Below are positions 9,982 to 19,480 of a stretch of DNA of 47,388 bases, piece by piece. Each line of letters begins with the position of its first letter. The stretch's first letter is position 1. The notes beneath the pieces are model-generated. The model saw nothing but the letters and a program-made list of their open reading frames with translations, was not told the origin of the DNA and did not search any database. Source of the stretch: Flammeovirgaceae bacterium UBA976 (GTDB lineage Bacteria; Bacteroidota; Bacteroidia; Cytophagales; Cyclobacteriaceae); the NCBI GenBank assembly GCA_002292365.1, contig DBBU01000074.1:1-47388 (forward strand), in the 5' to 3' direction. The position numbers and the translations under genes were made by a program.

Positions 9982-10080
9982 ATGGCTAAAGGCATCAACG
10001 CAAAAAAAAATGTAAAGAAGGAACCTGCCAAAACACCAAAAGAAAAAAAGGCAGAAAAGAAACTTAAAAAGGGTAAATAG
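9982..10080 (+). CDS. 32-residue Lys-rich miniprotein
   Basis: ATG at 9982 to TAG at 10080 encodes 32 residues beginning MAKGINAKKNVKKEPAK and continuing as alternating Lys/Glu to LKKGK; about half of the residues are Lys. I recall similar very short MAKG-NAKK-x-KKEPAK proteins annotated as hypothetical in Bacteroidetes, which supports it as real. An opposing longer frame on the minus strand (9972-10208) is best explained as a shadow. The charge suggests nucleic-acid or ribosome binding, but no function is established. It has no partner gene in the same direction nearby except the HxlR regulator 500 bases on. Confidence 0.6.
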   Translation: MAKGINAKKNVKKEPAKTPKEKKAEKKLKKGK

Positions 10081-10578
10081 TTGTTTATATGCACCTCAAT
10101 GAGGTTATCATGCGTGTTATCTTCATATTTGAAAATGTGATGACTTATGAAATCACTTTTGTGCCTCGAGTAACCAACCTTTAGGTAGGGGATTGGATAT
10201 TTGACCAAAATAGAGTTAAATGATGTATCCGAAATTAAAAAAAATCAGCAAAGACGACTGCCAATAAGAATTACTCTCAACAGCCTTTATTTTCGGAAAA
10301 AAGTGATCATCTCACTGATAGCTAGACTAGCTGAGGTCTTAGCAATAGATCATTGATTAGTCAAAGTATTTATCATAATTTTATTTTTTCGCTAAATGTA
10401 ATAGCTTTACTTACCAAAAGTAACTTATGAATAAAAAGTAATAAAAAAATTATTATTTCATTTCTTTTAACCTTTATTTTGATGTTACTCCATTTAAACT
10501 GCGTCTTTGAGTTTTTAAAATAAAATATAGAAAGCTAATTTTTATTAATTCACTTTTTAAGTTATTACCTTTATTTTA
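10081..10578. other. Intergenic region before the HxlR regulator
   Basis: About 500 bases, increasingly AT-rich toward 10,578. One 31-codon frame at 10090-10185 has no recognisable features and is probably chance. No exact TAnnTTTG box or strong hairpin was found. Confidence 0.45.
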
Positions 10579-10911
10579 ATGATAGATATAGAAGTAAACA
10601 ATAGTTGTCCTATCAGTAGTGCCATGCAAATCTTGGGTGGGAAGTGGAAAATCATTATTTTGTCGCGGCTTATGGATGGTAAACTTCGTTTTGGTGAACT
10701 TTTGTCTATGATTCCTTTAATCTCTGGAAAGGTGCTAGGAGATCAGTTGAAAGAAATGGAGCAAGACGGTTTGGTGCTTCGTCAGCAGTTTAATGAAATC
10801 CCCCCAAAAGTAGAATACACACTGACTGAAGGCGCCATTCAGTTGAAAAAAATATTGCAAGATTTGTGTGATTGGCAAAATAATCACAGTTTGAATCATC
10901 AGAAAAACTAG
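10579..10911 (+). CDS. HxlR-family winged-helix transcriptional regulator
   Basis: A 110-residue DNA-binding protein of the HxlR (MarR-like) family. Family marks are the N-terminal Cys at position 10 (NNSCPI), the GGKWKIIIL helix, the recognition region RFGEL..MIPLISGKVLGDQLKEMEQDGLV, and the wing IPPKVEYTLTE. HxlR proteins act as dimers; the N-terminal Cys often senses thiol or quinone stress, and this residue is kept here. No divergently transcribed target is adjacent, so its regulon is not clear. The length is normal for the family. A weak hairpin (GAATG/CATTC followed by eight T) lies just after the gene. Confidence 0.92.
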   Translation: MIDIEVNNSCPISSAMQILGGKWKIIILSRLMDGKLRFGELLSMIPLISGKVLGDQLKEMEQDGLVLRQQFNEIPPKVEYTLTEGAIQLKKILQDLCDWQNNHSLNHQKN

Positions 10912-10925
10912 CCATTCATTTTTAT

Positions 10926-10953
10926 GAATGCTTACGAAGGATCATTCTTTTTT
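10926..10953 (+). terminator. Weak possible terminator after the HxlR gene
   Basis: GAATG pairs with CATTC across a 12-base loop and is followed by a run of T. The stem is short (5 bp) and an alternative CATTCA/TGAATG pairing overlaps it. Confidence 0.3.
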
Positions 10954-11169
10954 TTACAGTTTATTATTGACCGTTAAATACAATAGATGTCCAGCGATTG
11001 ATAATTGGAAGTATTAAATGGGTTGATTTTTTACTTGTATTTGAGTCAATTTAGTCGTCAATTTTACTGGAATTATAACAAGGTGAATGATCATAGATTA
11101 AGTAGTGTTTTTAAAAATTTACATTTAATTTATGGCAATTTTAAAATCAATGCATATTTTCCTTACCTA

Positions 11170-13998
11170 ATGAGATATATAAAATTATTTTTTACTGTCC
11201 ATATTTGCATCATATCTGGATGCCATACGGACTCAGCAAATTTTTCCATTGATTACGAAAAATTTACCTTAGAAAATGGACTTGAGGTGATCCTTCATGA
11301 GGATCATTCTGATCCCATTGTCGCAGTGGCCACTGTGATGCATGTGGGTTCGAATAGAGAGAAGCCTGGGCGCACAGGCTTTGCTCATTTTTTTGAGCAT
11401 ATGTCCTTCAATGATTCTGAGAATGTGCCTAGAGGGGCCAATAGGAAATTGATTCCTGAATGGGGTGGGACAAGAAATGGGGGCACATGGAATGATGGAA
11501 CTATTTATTATGAGGTAGTCCCAAAAGATGCATTTGATAAAATTCTATGGATTGACTCTGATCGCTTTGGATACATGATTAAAACGGTTACTGAGGAAGC
11601 CTTAGAACGAGAAAAACAGGTAGTAAAAAATGAAAAAAGAGAAAGAGTTGACAATGCACCCTATGGCTTTACCAATGAAATCATTATAAAAAATCTATAT
11701 CCATCGGGTCATCCATATAGTTGGACCGTTATCGGGGAGTTGGAAGATCTTCAATCGGCTGAATTAGTAGATGTTAAGGAATTTTATGAATCCTACTATG
11801 GTGCGGCAAATGCATCATTGGTGATTGCTGGGGATATAGATATAGCCGAAACCAAAGCAAAAGTAGTGCAATGGTTTGGTGAAATTAGAAAAGGGCCTGT
11901 AGTTCAATCTTTAGCCCCGATGCCTGTAAATCTTGTAAGTTCAAAATCTTTATATTTCGAAGATAATTTCGCCAAATTACCTGAACTGAGAATGGTATTT
12001 CCAACGGTTGAGGAATACCATCCCGACGTACAGGCGTTGAATGTTTTATCTGCATTGCTTGATGATAGTAAAAAGGCACCTTTTTACAAGATTATTGTTC
12101 AAGATAAAAAATGGGCACCAGCTGTTTCAAGTTATCAAAGCAGCAAGGAGTTAGCAGGAGAATTTGTAATCCGAGTGCGTGCTAATGCGGGTGTGGATTT
12201 AGACTCAGTAAAAAAATCCATTGATGAAGCCTTTGAATTATTTGAAAAGGAAGGATTTGGAGACAAAGAACTTCAAAAAATCAAAGCAGAGTCCGAGACC
12301 CGTTTGTACATGAGTATTGAAACCATTCTGGATAAAGCTTACACCTTAGTTAATGATAATGAATATGCCAGTGATCCTGGTTATGTTGTGAAGCGTGCAG
12401 ATTTAATCAATAAGGTTACTCGAGAAGATGTATTGCGTGTTTACCACAAATATATCAAAGGACAACCTTATGTGATGACAAGTTTTGTACCCTATCATCA
12501 AACGTCTTTAACCGTAGACGGAGCTATAAAAGCGGAGGTTTTTCAGGAACAAATAGTTGCCAATGTCGAAAATGAGGAAGTCAGTCAGGGGGATGAGGCA
12601 GTGTACGACAAAACGCCCGCTATTTTTGATAGGTCCGAGCCAGAATTAAGTGAATTACCGCTATTTGAGATGCCTGATGTATGGATTGAGAATTTAACAA
12701 ACACAGGAATTCGGATTTATGGCATTGAGAATAATGAAATTCCTTTGGTGACATTTGACATTACATTAGAAGGAGGTCATCGCCTGGACAGTGCTGAAAA
12801 ATCTGGTACCTCTGTATTGTTGGCAGATTTAATGATGGAGGGAACGGCATCTAAAACGCCTATGGAGTTGGAAGAGGCGATAGGCTTATTGGGGGCGTCT
12901 ATCAATATTTACAGTACTAACGAGGAAATAAGAATCTCGGCTACCTGCTTGGCCAAAAATTTTGAGGCAACAGTTTCGTTAATTACAGAAATTTTGCTGT
13001 ATCCTAGATGGGATCAAGCTGAGTATAATAGATTGATACAAAAACGAAGGACTGAATTAGAGGGGAATGAATCTAATCCTACAAATATCGCTTATCGAAA
13101 TCTTATCAAATTGCTCTATGGACCTGATCATATTTATGCAACGTCTGCTAACGGTACATTGGAGACCCTTGAAAAGCTAAGTATTGATGATTTAATCTAT
13201 TATTATGAAAAGAACATCAGTTCTTCCTTAGCAACCATACATTTAGTAGGAGCCATTAAAAGTGACCAGGTTGCCAAGGCTTTTGAGCCACTGGATAAAA
13301 AATGGAAGATAGGTGAGCGACCCCTAACTGCGAAAGCGAATACCATCCATAATATTGATCAGAAGCTTTATTTTATTGATGTTCCAGGAGCCAAACAGTC
13401 TGTTATATTTGTTGGTAAACTGGTACTATCTGCATCGGATGATTCGTTTAATAAGCTATCATTTGCGAATGAAATTTTGGGAGGAGGTTCCAGTGGTAGG
13501 TTATTTCAAACCCTGAGAATTGAAAAAGGTTATACGTATGGTGCTTATTCTTTTGTTGGGGAAAGTAAGGAAGTGTCACCCTTTGTGGCATATTCAAGTG
13601 TTAGAGCTAATGCGACCAGTGCATCGATGGAGGTCATCGGGGATCTTATACGAAATTACAGTAAAACTTTCACTGATGAGGAGGTGGGTATTACTCAAAA
13701 TAAGTTGATTAAATCGAACGCTGGATCATACGAAAGTTTATCTGCAAAACTCAGTCTTTTGCGAAATATGAGTAAGTATAATAAGTCTTTGTCTTATCTA
13801 GAGGAAGATCAAATTGAATTGATGAACATGACATTGACTGATTTTAGATCAGTCATTGACCAATATTTGGTCGAAGATGAAATGGTATATGTAGTGGTAG
13901 GAGACAAGGAATCACAATTAAGCAACCTAAATAAATTGGGTAAGGGGATTGCTGTTGAATTAGACAAAGATGGTAACAGAATGATCTTAAAGGACTAG
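11170..13998 (+). CDS. M16-family zinc metallopeptidase lipoprotein
   Basis: A 942-residue protein starting at the ATG at 11170, which gives a proper lipoprotein signal (IISGC, Cys18); frames open further upstream only from a TTG and add 55 AT-coded residues unlike a signal. The N-terminal half has the inverted zinc motif HFFEH (residues 73-77) and the downstream VVKNE Glu (~155) typical of M16B/pitrilysin-type peptidases. The second half repeats the fold from ~residue 520 without HxxEH, the usual inactive partner domain that includes the substrate-gripping Arg-Tyr region (RIEKGYTYGAYS). It likely degrades peptides on the periplasmic face. It converges with the M1 peptidase gene, 31 bases apart. 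Confidence 0.92.
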   Translation: MRYIKLFFTVHICIISGCHTDSANFSIDYEKFTLENGLEVILHEDHSDPIVAVATVMHVGSNREKPGRTGFAHFFEHMSFNDSENVPRGANRKLIPEWGGTRNGGTWNDGTIYYEVVPKDAFDKILWIDSDRFGYMIKTVTEEALEREKQVVKNEKRERVDNAPYGFTNEIIIKNLYPSGHPYSWTVIGELEDLQSAELVDVKEFYESYYGAANASLVIAGDIDIAETKAKVVQWFGEIRKGPVVQSLAPMPVNLVSSKSLYFEDNFAKLPELRMVFPTVEEYHPDVQALNVLSALLDDSKKAPFYKIIVQDKKWAPAVSSYQSSKELAGEFVIRVRANAGVDLDSVKKSIDEAFELFEKEGFGDKELQKIKAESETRLYMSIETILDKAYTLVNDNEYASDPGYVVKRADLINKVTREDVLRVYHKYIKGQPYVMTSFVPYHQTSLTVDGAIKAEVFQEQIVANVENEEVSQGDEAVYDKTPAIFDRSEPELSELPLFEMPDVWIENLTNTGIRIYGIENNEIPLVTFDITLEGGHRLDSAEKSGTSVLLADLMMEGTASKTPMELEEAIGLLGASINIYSTNEEIRISATCLAKNFEATVSLITEILLYPRWDQAEYNRLIQKRRTELEGNESNPTNIAYRNLIKLLYGPDHIYATSANGTLETLEKLSIDDLIYYYEKNISSSLATIHLVGAIKSDQVAKAFEPLDKKWKIGERPLTAKANTIHNIDQKLYFIDVPGAKQSVIFVGKLVLSASDDSFNKLSFANEILGGGSSGRLFQTLRIEKGYTYGAYSFVGESKEVSPFVAYSSVRANATSASMEVIGDLIRNYSKTFTDEEVGITQNKLIKSNAGSYESLSAKLSLLRNMSKYNKSLSYLEEDQIELMNMTLTDFRSVIDQYLVEDEMVYVVVGDKESQLSNLNKLGKGIAVELDKDGNRMILKD

Positions 13999-14029
13999 GA
14001 ATGTAAGGTTTCGACTCAATAGGTAGCGA

Positions 14030-15685
14030 TCATCTTTGTTCCGTTAATCGGATGTCCGCCAGTAACACCGTTCTTGGATCAGGTAATATGAGTTGAGGTT
14101 TGATGAGTGCTGGGATTGTATAGGTAGCCGAGCCTGTGCTCATGTTTACTTGGAATAAAACAGGATTTATTCCATCGGAAAAATGGAGTTCAAATTCAAC
14201 CGGCACATCGAATAATACCTCTGAGGTAGCCTTTTGTGTTAATGTTAGATTTATTTGGCCGAGGCTTTCATCATAGGACCAATTGGCATTAATTTCAAGC
14301 ATGTCTGGCCGTTTTAGCCATTGATTCAGAAACGGGTCCAAATCCTCAGAAGTAAAGCGTTCCATTTCATGAATAAAGTCTGCCGTGGAAGCATGGCCAT
14401 TGAAATATTTCTTGTAATAAGATTGTATCCCCATTTTGAAAGTTTCGTGTCCCATTTTCTCACGTAACATATGTAAAAACCAAGCGCCTTTTTTATAGGT
14501 CATGCCCGTTACCACAGGACCTAATTCAGCCGTTCGGTCATCAATGACAATGAAGCTATTGTCTTTTTTATGATAGCCTTTGATGAGCTTTTTTGCTACT
14601 TTAAGCTCTTTAATGTATGTTTCATGGCCATATTGATGCGATTGGAATAGCATAGTGAAATAAGTAGCAAATCCTTCACTAAGCCAAGCATCATCCCAAG
14701 TAGATTCAGTCACCGAATTACCAAACCATTGATGTGCGATCTCATGAATCACGACATTTCTAAGCCTCTCTGTAGCTTGACCCGTAATAAGGTTTTCTGC
14801 ATAGAGGATGGCTGAGGCGGTCTCCATAGCCCCGCGGGTCACACTTGATGATTGGATATTGGCGAGTTTTTCGTAGGCAAAAGGCCCCACATAGAGGCTG
14901 AAAAATTCAAGTACGCTTTTAGTGGGATGGGCAAAGTCATTAAAACCAGCATCTCGATCTTTGGCATAAACCCAAGACTGGATAGGCTTGCCTTTAAAGG
15001 TATCTACTTGCTGAACTGCAAATTCTGCTACCCCCAATACGTAAAGCCAACAAGATACCGGAACCGATTGCTTCCAATGAGTAAATTTACGATTTCTAGT
15101 CAGGAGTGATTCCTCCATCAAGACGCCATTTGATACTACTTTGTATTTGGCGGGCGCAATAATTTTAAACTCTACCGTTGCCTTTTCATAAGGATGGTCA
15201 ATTGTAGGGAGCCAATTTCTGGTATTGTTGGGCCAACTTTCGCAAAAGAACGTTCGATCTCCATTGTGATTATTTTTTATTTCTAAGCCTGCCTGTGGAA
15301 TACCTCTATACTCAATAATGAAAGTTTTAAGGCTTCCTTTACCCACCGGTTGATCCAGATTAATGACCAAAGAATCTCCTTGATGTCGGTATTTTAATTG
15401 GGAACCTGCTGATGTGATAGAGGATACTTCCATGCCTTTACCGAGACGTTCTTTTGTTTTGTTGGCGAGATCTAGTCTGAACTGTCCAACATCATTTGAT
15501 TTGAATAGAATTTCAATGGAGGTAGTTCCTATGAGTTCATCGGCATCATCTGATAAGGTAAGCTCAAAAGCATAATGTTGAATATCTATCTGATAATTAA
15601 AGGGGTATTGATCGGCAAAAATAGAAGGAGTAAATGCAAAGAGCAAGAGTAGTTGGGAGGTCAAATTTTTCAAAAATAGCATCAA
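14030..15685 (-). CDS. M1-family metallopeptidase
   Basis: A 551-residue exported peptidase with signal peptide 1-24. It has the N-terminal beta-saddle typical of M1, a GAMET motif at 285-289 (the family exopeptidase motif is usually GAMEN), zinc site HEIAHQWFG at 314-322, and the third ligand Glu337 in WLSEGFA. It ends shortly after the thermolysin-like domain with a small beta domain; there is no long helical C-terminal domain, so it is one of the short M1 forms. The Asn-to-Thr change in GAMEN could alter how the peptide amino terminus is held. It most likely trims peptides in the periplasm or outside the cell. Confidence 0.92.
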   Translation of the reverse strand: MMLFLKNLTSQLLLLFAFTPSIFADQYPFNYQIDIQHYAFELTLSDDADELIGTTSIEILFKSNDVGQFRLDLANKTKERLGKGMEVSSITSAGSQLKYRHQGDSLVINLDQPVGKGSLKTFIIEYRGIPQAGLEIKNNHNGDRTFFCESWPNNTRNWLPTIDHPYEKATVEFKIIAPAKYKVVSNGVLMEESLLTRNRKFTHWKQSVPVSCWLYVLGVAEFAVQQVDTFKGKPIQSWVYAKDRDAGFNDFAHPTKSVLEFFSLYVGPFAYEKLANIQSSSVTRGAMETASAILYAENLITGQATERLRNVVIHEIAHQWFGNSVTESTWDDAWLSEGFATYFTMLFQSHQYGHETYIKELKVAKKLIKGYHKKDNSFIVIDDRTAELGPVVTGMTYKKGAWFLHMLREKMGHETFKMGIQSYYKKYFNGHASTADFIHEMERFTSEDLDPFLNQWLKRPDMLEINANWSYDESLGQINLTLTQKATSEVLFDVPVEFELHFSDGINPVLFQVNMSTGSATYTIPALIKPQLILPDPRTVLLADIRLTEQR

Positions 15686-15880
15686 GATATTTGTTAATTG
15701 AACGTCAAGAAAAAGTCATCTTATTTGTGATCATCAATAGGTATAAATAGGATGAGTACTCTGAAACGTTATTTAGACGAATATAAGCTAAAAGCATATT
15801 AAAAAAAATACACTATCCAGGAATAGATAGCTAAGAAAATTTAGGAATTGCAGCCTACATATTTTTCACTCAGTATTTAT

Positions 15881-17812
15881 TTATAATAATTCCATGGCAG
15901 CCAGTGCCGCTCTTGACCCCTCAGTGAGTGCATTGGTATGGCTCATATAGCCACTGAGTTCTGAGTGACCAAACTGTATTCGGTTGTAACCTTTTTTTAC
16001 GATTTCTTTAGGAGATTCTTTGCCATCTTTGCCAAAATGAAAACCGGGCTGCGGTGAGATATAGGCATGACCCCATCGGTTCAGAACAATTCCTGCGATA
16101 TCCCTCCGAGCGTTAAAACCATAGTCGGAAAACATAAGCGTCATTTGCTCAACAATCTCTTTTTCATAATCACTATAGGATTTGCTGAGCAGTTCGGCAC
16201 GGCCTATAGTTCCTTGTACGGATATAGGATGTCCGGGATTATTAAATGGAACATAAAAAGTCATCACGGCCGGTTTGTCCGGCTCAAAGGGCTGATTTTT
16301 TTTACCGGTATCCATGGGACGCCTTATGGAGAAGAAATTACCAAAGCCCTCAAACCATCGGGCAGAAGAAATGCCTAATTCATTAAGAAACCGCCAATGG
16401 CGTACAGCAACATTAACAACCAAAATAGGTGAGTGATGGAATTCTTTGTAGGCATCAGTAATTTTAGGGGGTAGGTCTTTAATGATATGCTTTCCCACCC
16501 AACCTCCAATGGCTGAAACAACTGTCTTAGCCTTAACGCGTTTTACCAATCCATTTTCTTGGTAGGTTACTATCACATGCTTCGAAGTGTCGATAGCACC
16601 TGCATGCCTAATATCGATAGCCGTACTATTCAGCCGTATGCTGATCGAATTACTTGGTCTATCTAAAGCCTTGAAATTAATGGGGTTAAATAAAATATCT
16701 TCAAAGTTTTGTCCGCCCGTGATACTTTCAGGTATGAGGTATTTTACAATGTGTCTAAAACTGCCGGTATTACCGCCAGGAAAGCTTAATGCCCCCATTT
16801 CAACTTCATTGATACTGCTGTCATAAACATAGCGTGCCCGCGTGCAGGGCATTTCTAACTCCCTGGCTGAATAGGCAGAGTAAACATCACAGCCAACTCC
16901 TCCCATAGATATGGCAATGATGGGGTCAAAATATTTAGTCACTGCTGGGTTGTAGCCATACACTTTTTCAAGCAAGTCTTTATAAGACATACTGTCTAAC
17001 CACCGATCAATGTCGTCCCCTTGATACTTATCTTCAAGATCTTCAAAGGCACGGTTTAAGTCCGCTTTAATGTCATCTGGCCAAGGCAAGCGGGAGAGTT
17101 TATCAGCTCTTGGATTAATGATCCAGGACTTTTTTGCTTCATTACCTAAAAAGTAACCGGTATCAAAACGCTCTTCATCCCAATACACTCCATAAAAGTT
17201 TTCTATCGGGGCCTTAATCTTGGTTTTTTTTGGGTCTTGTTCAACAAATTTATAGTTAAAAGGCAGACCTGTTGCATGATAGATTTCAGCAATAAGTCCG
17301 TTATCATCTTTGTTAGGAGGACCAAAATCATTAGAGCCTTGTGGGCCATAGAGTTTATGGCCATCGACTTCAAATTCATTTTGCTTAGCCTCACCTCCAA
17401 ATACAGGATGATTTTCGATAATTAAACACTTTTTAGTGTTACCGTATTTTTTATGAAATTGGTAAGCGGCACCAATTCCTGAAAATCCGCCACCAATAAT
17501 GACCATATCATATTCTTCACCTGTATCATCTGCTTCGTCCAATAGTTTGGGTGTGAGTCCATCACGGATTAAATGGGCGGCTTTTCGAACTGAGCCGATA
17601 TTACCATTTGAGTTTGCATAATCACCTACCCCACCAAAACCCGTCCAGGGGTCATTAAAAAGGGCAACTGATTTTTTTTCTGAGCCAATAACGGGTAAAC
17701 TTGGACGTAGTAAAGCCACTCCCAAGCCGACTAAACTGCCATTGACAAAATCTCTCCGTGAAATGTTGTTTGATAGTTGTAAGTTTTTATTCTTATTTTT
17801 CTTTTTACTCAA
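15881..17812 (-). CDS. Tat-exported FAD-dependent oxidoreductase
   Basis: A 643-residue flavoprotein. The twin-arginine signal (SRRDF at residues 18-22, then a hydrophobic stretch) sends it folded to the periplasm. The Rossmann dinucleotide-binding motif GGGFSGIGAAY starts at residue 107, followed by IIEN acidic end and VFGGEAKQNEF. The C-terminus has the FAD-closing segment QFGHSELSGYM...NALTEGSRAA. It resembles flavin amine oxidase or phytoene-desaturase-like folds (NAD_binding_8), but the substrate is unknown. An NTF2-like lipoprotein gene lies 27 bases upstream on the same strand, so the two are probably cotranscribed. Confidence 0.85.
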   Translation of the reverse strand: MSKKKNKNKNLQLSNNISRRDFVNGSLVGLGVALLRPSLPVIGSEKKSVALFNDPWTGFGGVGDYANSNGNIGSVRKAAHLIRDGLTPKLLDEADDTGEEYDMVIIGGGFSGIGAAYQFHKKYGNTKKCLIIENHPVFGGEAKQNEFEVDGHKLYGPQGSNDFGPPNKDDNGLIAEIYHATGLPFNYKFVEQDPKKTKIKAPIENFYGVYWDEERFDTGYFLGNEAKKSWIINPRADKLSRLPWPDDIKADLNRAFEDLEDKYQGDDIDRWLDSMSYKDLLEKVYGYNPAVTKYFDPIIAISMGGVGCDVYSAYSARELEMPCTRARYVYDSSINEVEMGALSFPGGNTGSFRHIVKYLIPESITGGQNFEDILFNPINFKALDRPSNSISIRLNSTAIDIRHAGAIDTSKHVIVTYQENGLVKRVKAKTVVSAIGGWVGKHIIKDLPPKITDAYKEFHHSPILVVNVAVRHWRFLNELGISSARWFEGFGNFFSIRRPMDTGKKNQPFEPDKPAVMTFYVPFNNPGHPISVQGTIGRAELLSKSYSDYEKEIVEQMTLMFSDYGFNARRDIAGIVLNRWGHAYISPQPGFHFGKDGKESPKEIVKKGYNRIQFGHSELSGYMSHTNALTEGSRAALAAMELL

Positions 17813-17839
17813 AGAGTATCGCTCCTTTAATATTTCTAT

Positions 17840-18367
17840 TTATTGATCAGTAGTTTCTCCATCAGCAGCCATTTTTTGCTGAAAGAGTCCTGCTTCTTGT
17901 TCAATCATTCGGGTATCAAAGTAGCAATGGGTTCCTACGATTTTGTCATTTTCCCATTTCCAAGAGCAGTAAAAATCTAATTCATGAGATTGTCCTGTGA
18001 TTTTTGAAACGCCACTCCAATGAGCCCACTGATTTGTGAAAATATTGCCATTATTATAAAACATGGTGGTAATATGTGGATTGTTGTGCTTGAGTTCATC
18101 AAATAACAGCGAATGAAAATTATAGCCTTTAATAATTTCTTCAGTGCTATAGATCACATCATTGACCATATGTATACCATCTGGGGTGAAATATTCATTG
18201 GCTAGTTCAAAGGTTCCTGTAGTGTAGGCTTTACCCAGTCTTTCAACAATTTTTGTTTTTTCATCACTTTGATTGATGCTACCCGATAGGGGCGCAGTGT
18301 CTATTTTTATGGACTCATTACATGATAGTAAGACACCAATGGCCAGATAATAAATGTATTTTTTCAT
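17840..18367 (-). CDS. NTF2-like (SnoaL-type) lipoprotein
   Basis: A 175-residue lipoprotein (VLLSC, Cys16). After a short linker it has a single NTF2-like cone fold: an early helix (EKTIVERLGKAYTTG), TPDGIHMVND, then beta strands ending in WENDKIVGTHCYFD. This fold serves as a small-molecule-binding or isomerase pocket. It is the first gene of a probable two-gene unit with the Tat-exported FAD oxidoreductase, which suggests a shared periplasmic substrate (inference). A TATATTTG -7 box lies 40 bases upstream. Confidence 0.72.
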   Translation of the reverse strand: MKKYIYYLAIGVLLSCNESIKIDTAPLSGSINQSDEKTKIVERLGKAYTTGTFELANEYFTPDGIHMVNDVIYSTEEIIKGYNFHSLLFDELKHNNPHITTMFYNNGNIFTNQWAHWSGVSKITGQSHELDFYCSWKWENDKIVGTHCYFDTRMIEQEAGLFQQKMAADGETTDQ

Positions 18368-18406
18368 GGGTTGTTTTAATTTTAGTTCTCTTTATTTTTA
18401 TATAAA

Positions 18407-18414
18407 CAAATATA
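18407..18414 (-). promoter_or_regulatory. Candidate -7 box (TATATTTG) for the NTF2/FAD unit
   Basis: Exact TAnnTTTG on the minus strand in the 126-base spacer between divergent NTF2-like genes; no clear -33 element. Confidence 0.4.
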
Positions 18415-18493
18415 ATCGGAAAGTTTAAATATTATTTCTAATTTTATGGGATTGATTTTTCATCTAAGAAATCACCTTTAAACACAGATAATT

Positions 18494-19408
18494 ATGAAAA
18501 GTATATTGATAATGGCACTTTTTTTTAGCTCCCAATTACTTAGTGCTCAAAAAATAATAAAGGCGGGAATTCACCTTTTGGCTGATGAGAACAATGGTAA
18601 GTCTTATGTCTTTGGACAACAAGCGGCTGTAAATACGGTATTGGATGTTGCCAGAAATTATACTTTAAAAGATGTTGATGCGATGATGGAAAATTACAGT
18701 CCTGTATTTGGAACTCAAGTTGTTGAGGGTAATAGAAAATGGTTAAATGCGATGGAACAGATTTCTATGGCACCCTATAGACTGATACCAGTGAAAATAA
18801 AGGATACCGACGAAACTTTAGTTTTGACATGGTCTATAGAGGATCGAAAATGGAAAAATGGTTCTCAACAGAGCTTAGATTTGATGGAAATATTTTCGGT
18901 GAATCAAAATAATAAGATCACAGGATTTAGTCAATGGGCACGTACAGATGGCACGAGCCAGTTTGGCCTAAGTTCGGGAGGAAAATTTTATGGTAAAAAA
19001 ACCACGGAAGTCACTGGAAGATCACTGGTCTTTTCAAATCGGGGAGAAATAGAGGTACTCGAAAAGTTTTTTAGAGATTATAATAATATGGATGGAGCAG
19101 CCTGCAGCCAAGCATTTGCAGATCAAGCCACTATGAATGCACATGATGGAATGCAATCAACACTTTCCAAGAAAGACTGGTACGAAATGTTTGATTCATA
19201 TCAATCAGTGGAATGGAAGCCGTATTCAATAGCTCCATTGAAGATAGAAGATACTGATCCTATTTCTGGAGCAACAGTCTTATCGAGAGAAAAAAGAATC
19301 TATAAAGATGGTTCTATTTGGGAAAAAGAATTGGTAGAAATTTTTTATTTTGATCTAGAGGGTAAAATATTTAATGTGGTTCAATATGCACGTGATTTGA
19401 ATCCTTAA
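18494..19408 (+). CDS. Secreted protein with two NTF2-like domains
   Basis: A 304-residue exported protein with a signal peptide ending LLSAQ (~residue 18). It holds two NTF2/SnoaL-like units. The first (~40-165) includes YTLKDVDAMMENYSPVF and WARTDGTSQF. The second (~190-304) includes FFRDYNNMDGAACSQAFADQATMNAHDG and ends FNVVQYARDLNP. The matching endings (the ..QWARTDG and ..QYARDLN strands) show an internal duplication. It is transcribed divergently from the NTF2-like lipoprotein and FAD oxidoreductase, forming a three-gene neighbourhood with three NTF2-like domains. No catalytic residues could be assigned. Confidence 0.7.
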   Translation: MKSILIMALFFSSQLLSAQKIIKAGIHLLADENNGKSYVFGQQAAVNTVLDVARNYTLKDVDAMMENYSPVFGTQVVEGNRKWLNAMEQISMAPYRLIPVKIKDTDETLVLTWSIEDRKWKNGSQQSLDLMEIFSVNQNNKITGFSQWARTDGTSQFGLSSGGKFYGKKTTEVTGRSLVFSNRGEIEVLEKFFRDYNNMDGAACSQAFADQATMNAHDGMQSTLSKKDWYEMFDSYQSVEWKPYSIAPLKIEDTDPISGATVLSREKRIYKDGSIWEKELVEIFYFDLEGKIFNVVQYARDLNP

Positions 19409-19480
19409 TTCTTTTTCTAATCATTGATCTTATTTAATTTCAATATTTTGATACTAAAACTAAATAGCTAGATGCCGTAT

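Noticed and set aside
10090..10185. 31-codon plus frame after the miniprotein
   Set aside because: No features beyond being open; expected by chance in AT-rich DNA.
9972..10208. 78-codon minus-strand frame
   Set aside because: It is antisense to the Lys-rich miniprotein; its hydrophobic Phe/Leu stretch is what a Lys-rich gene gives when read backwards.
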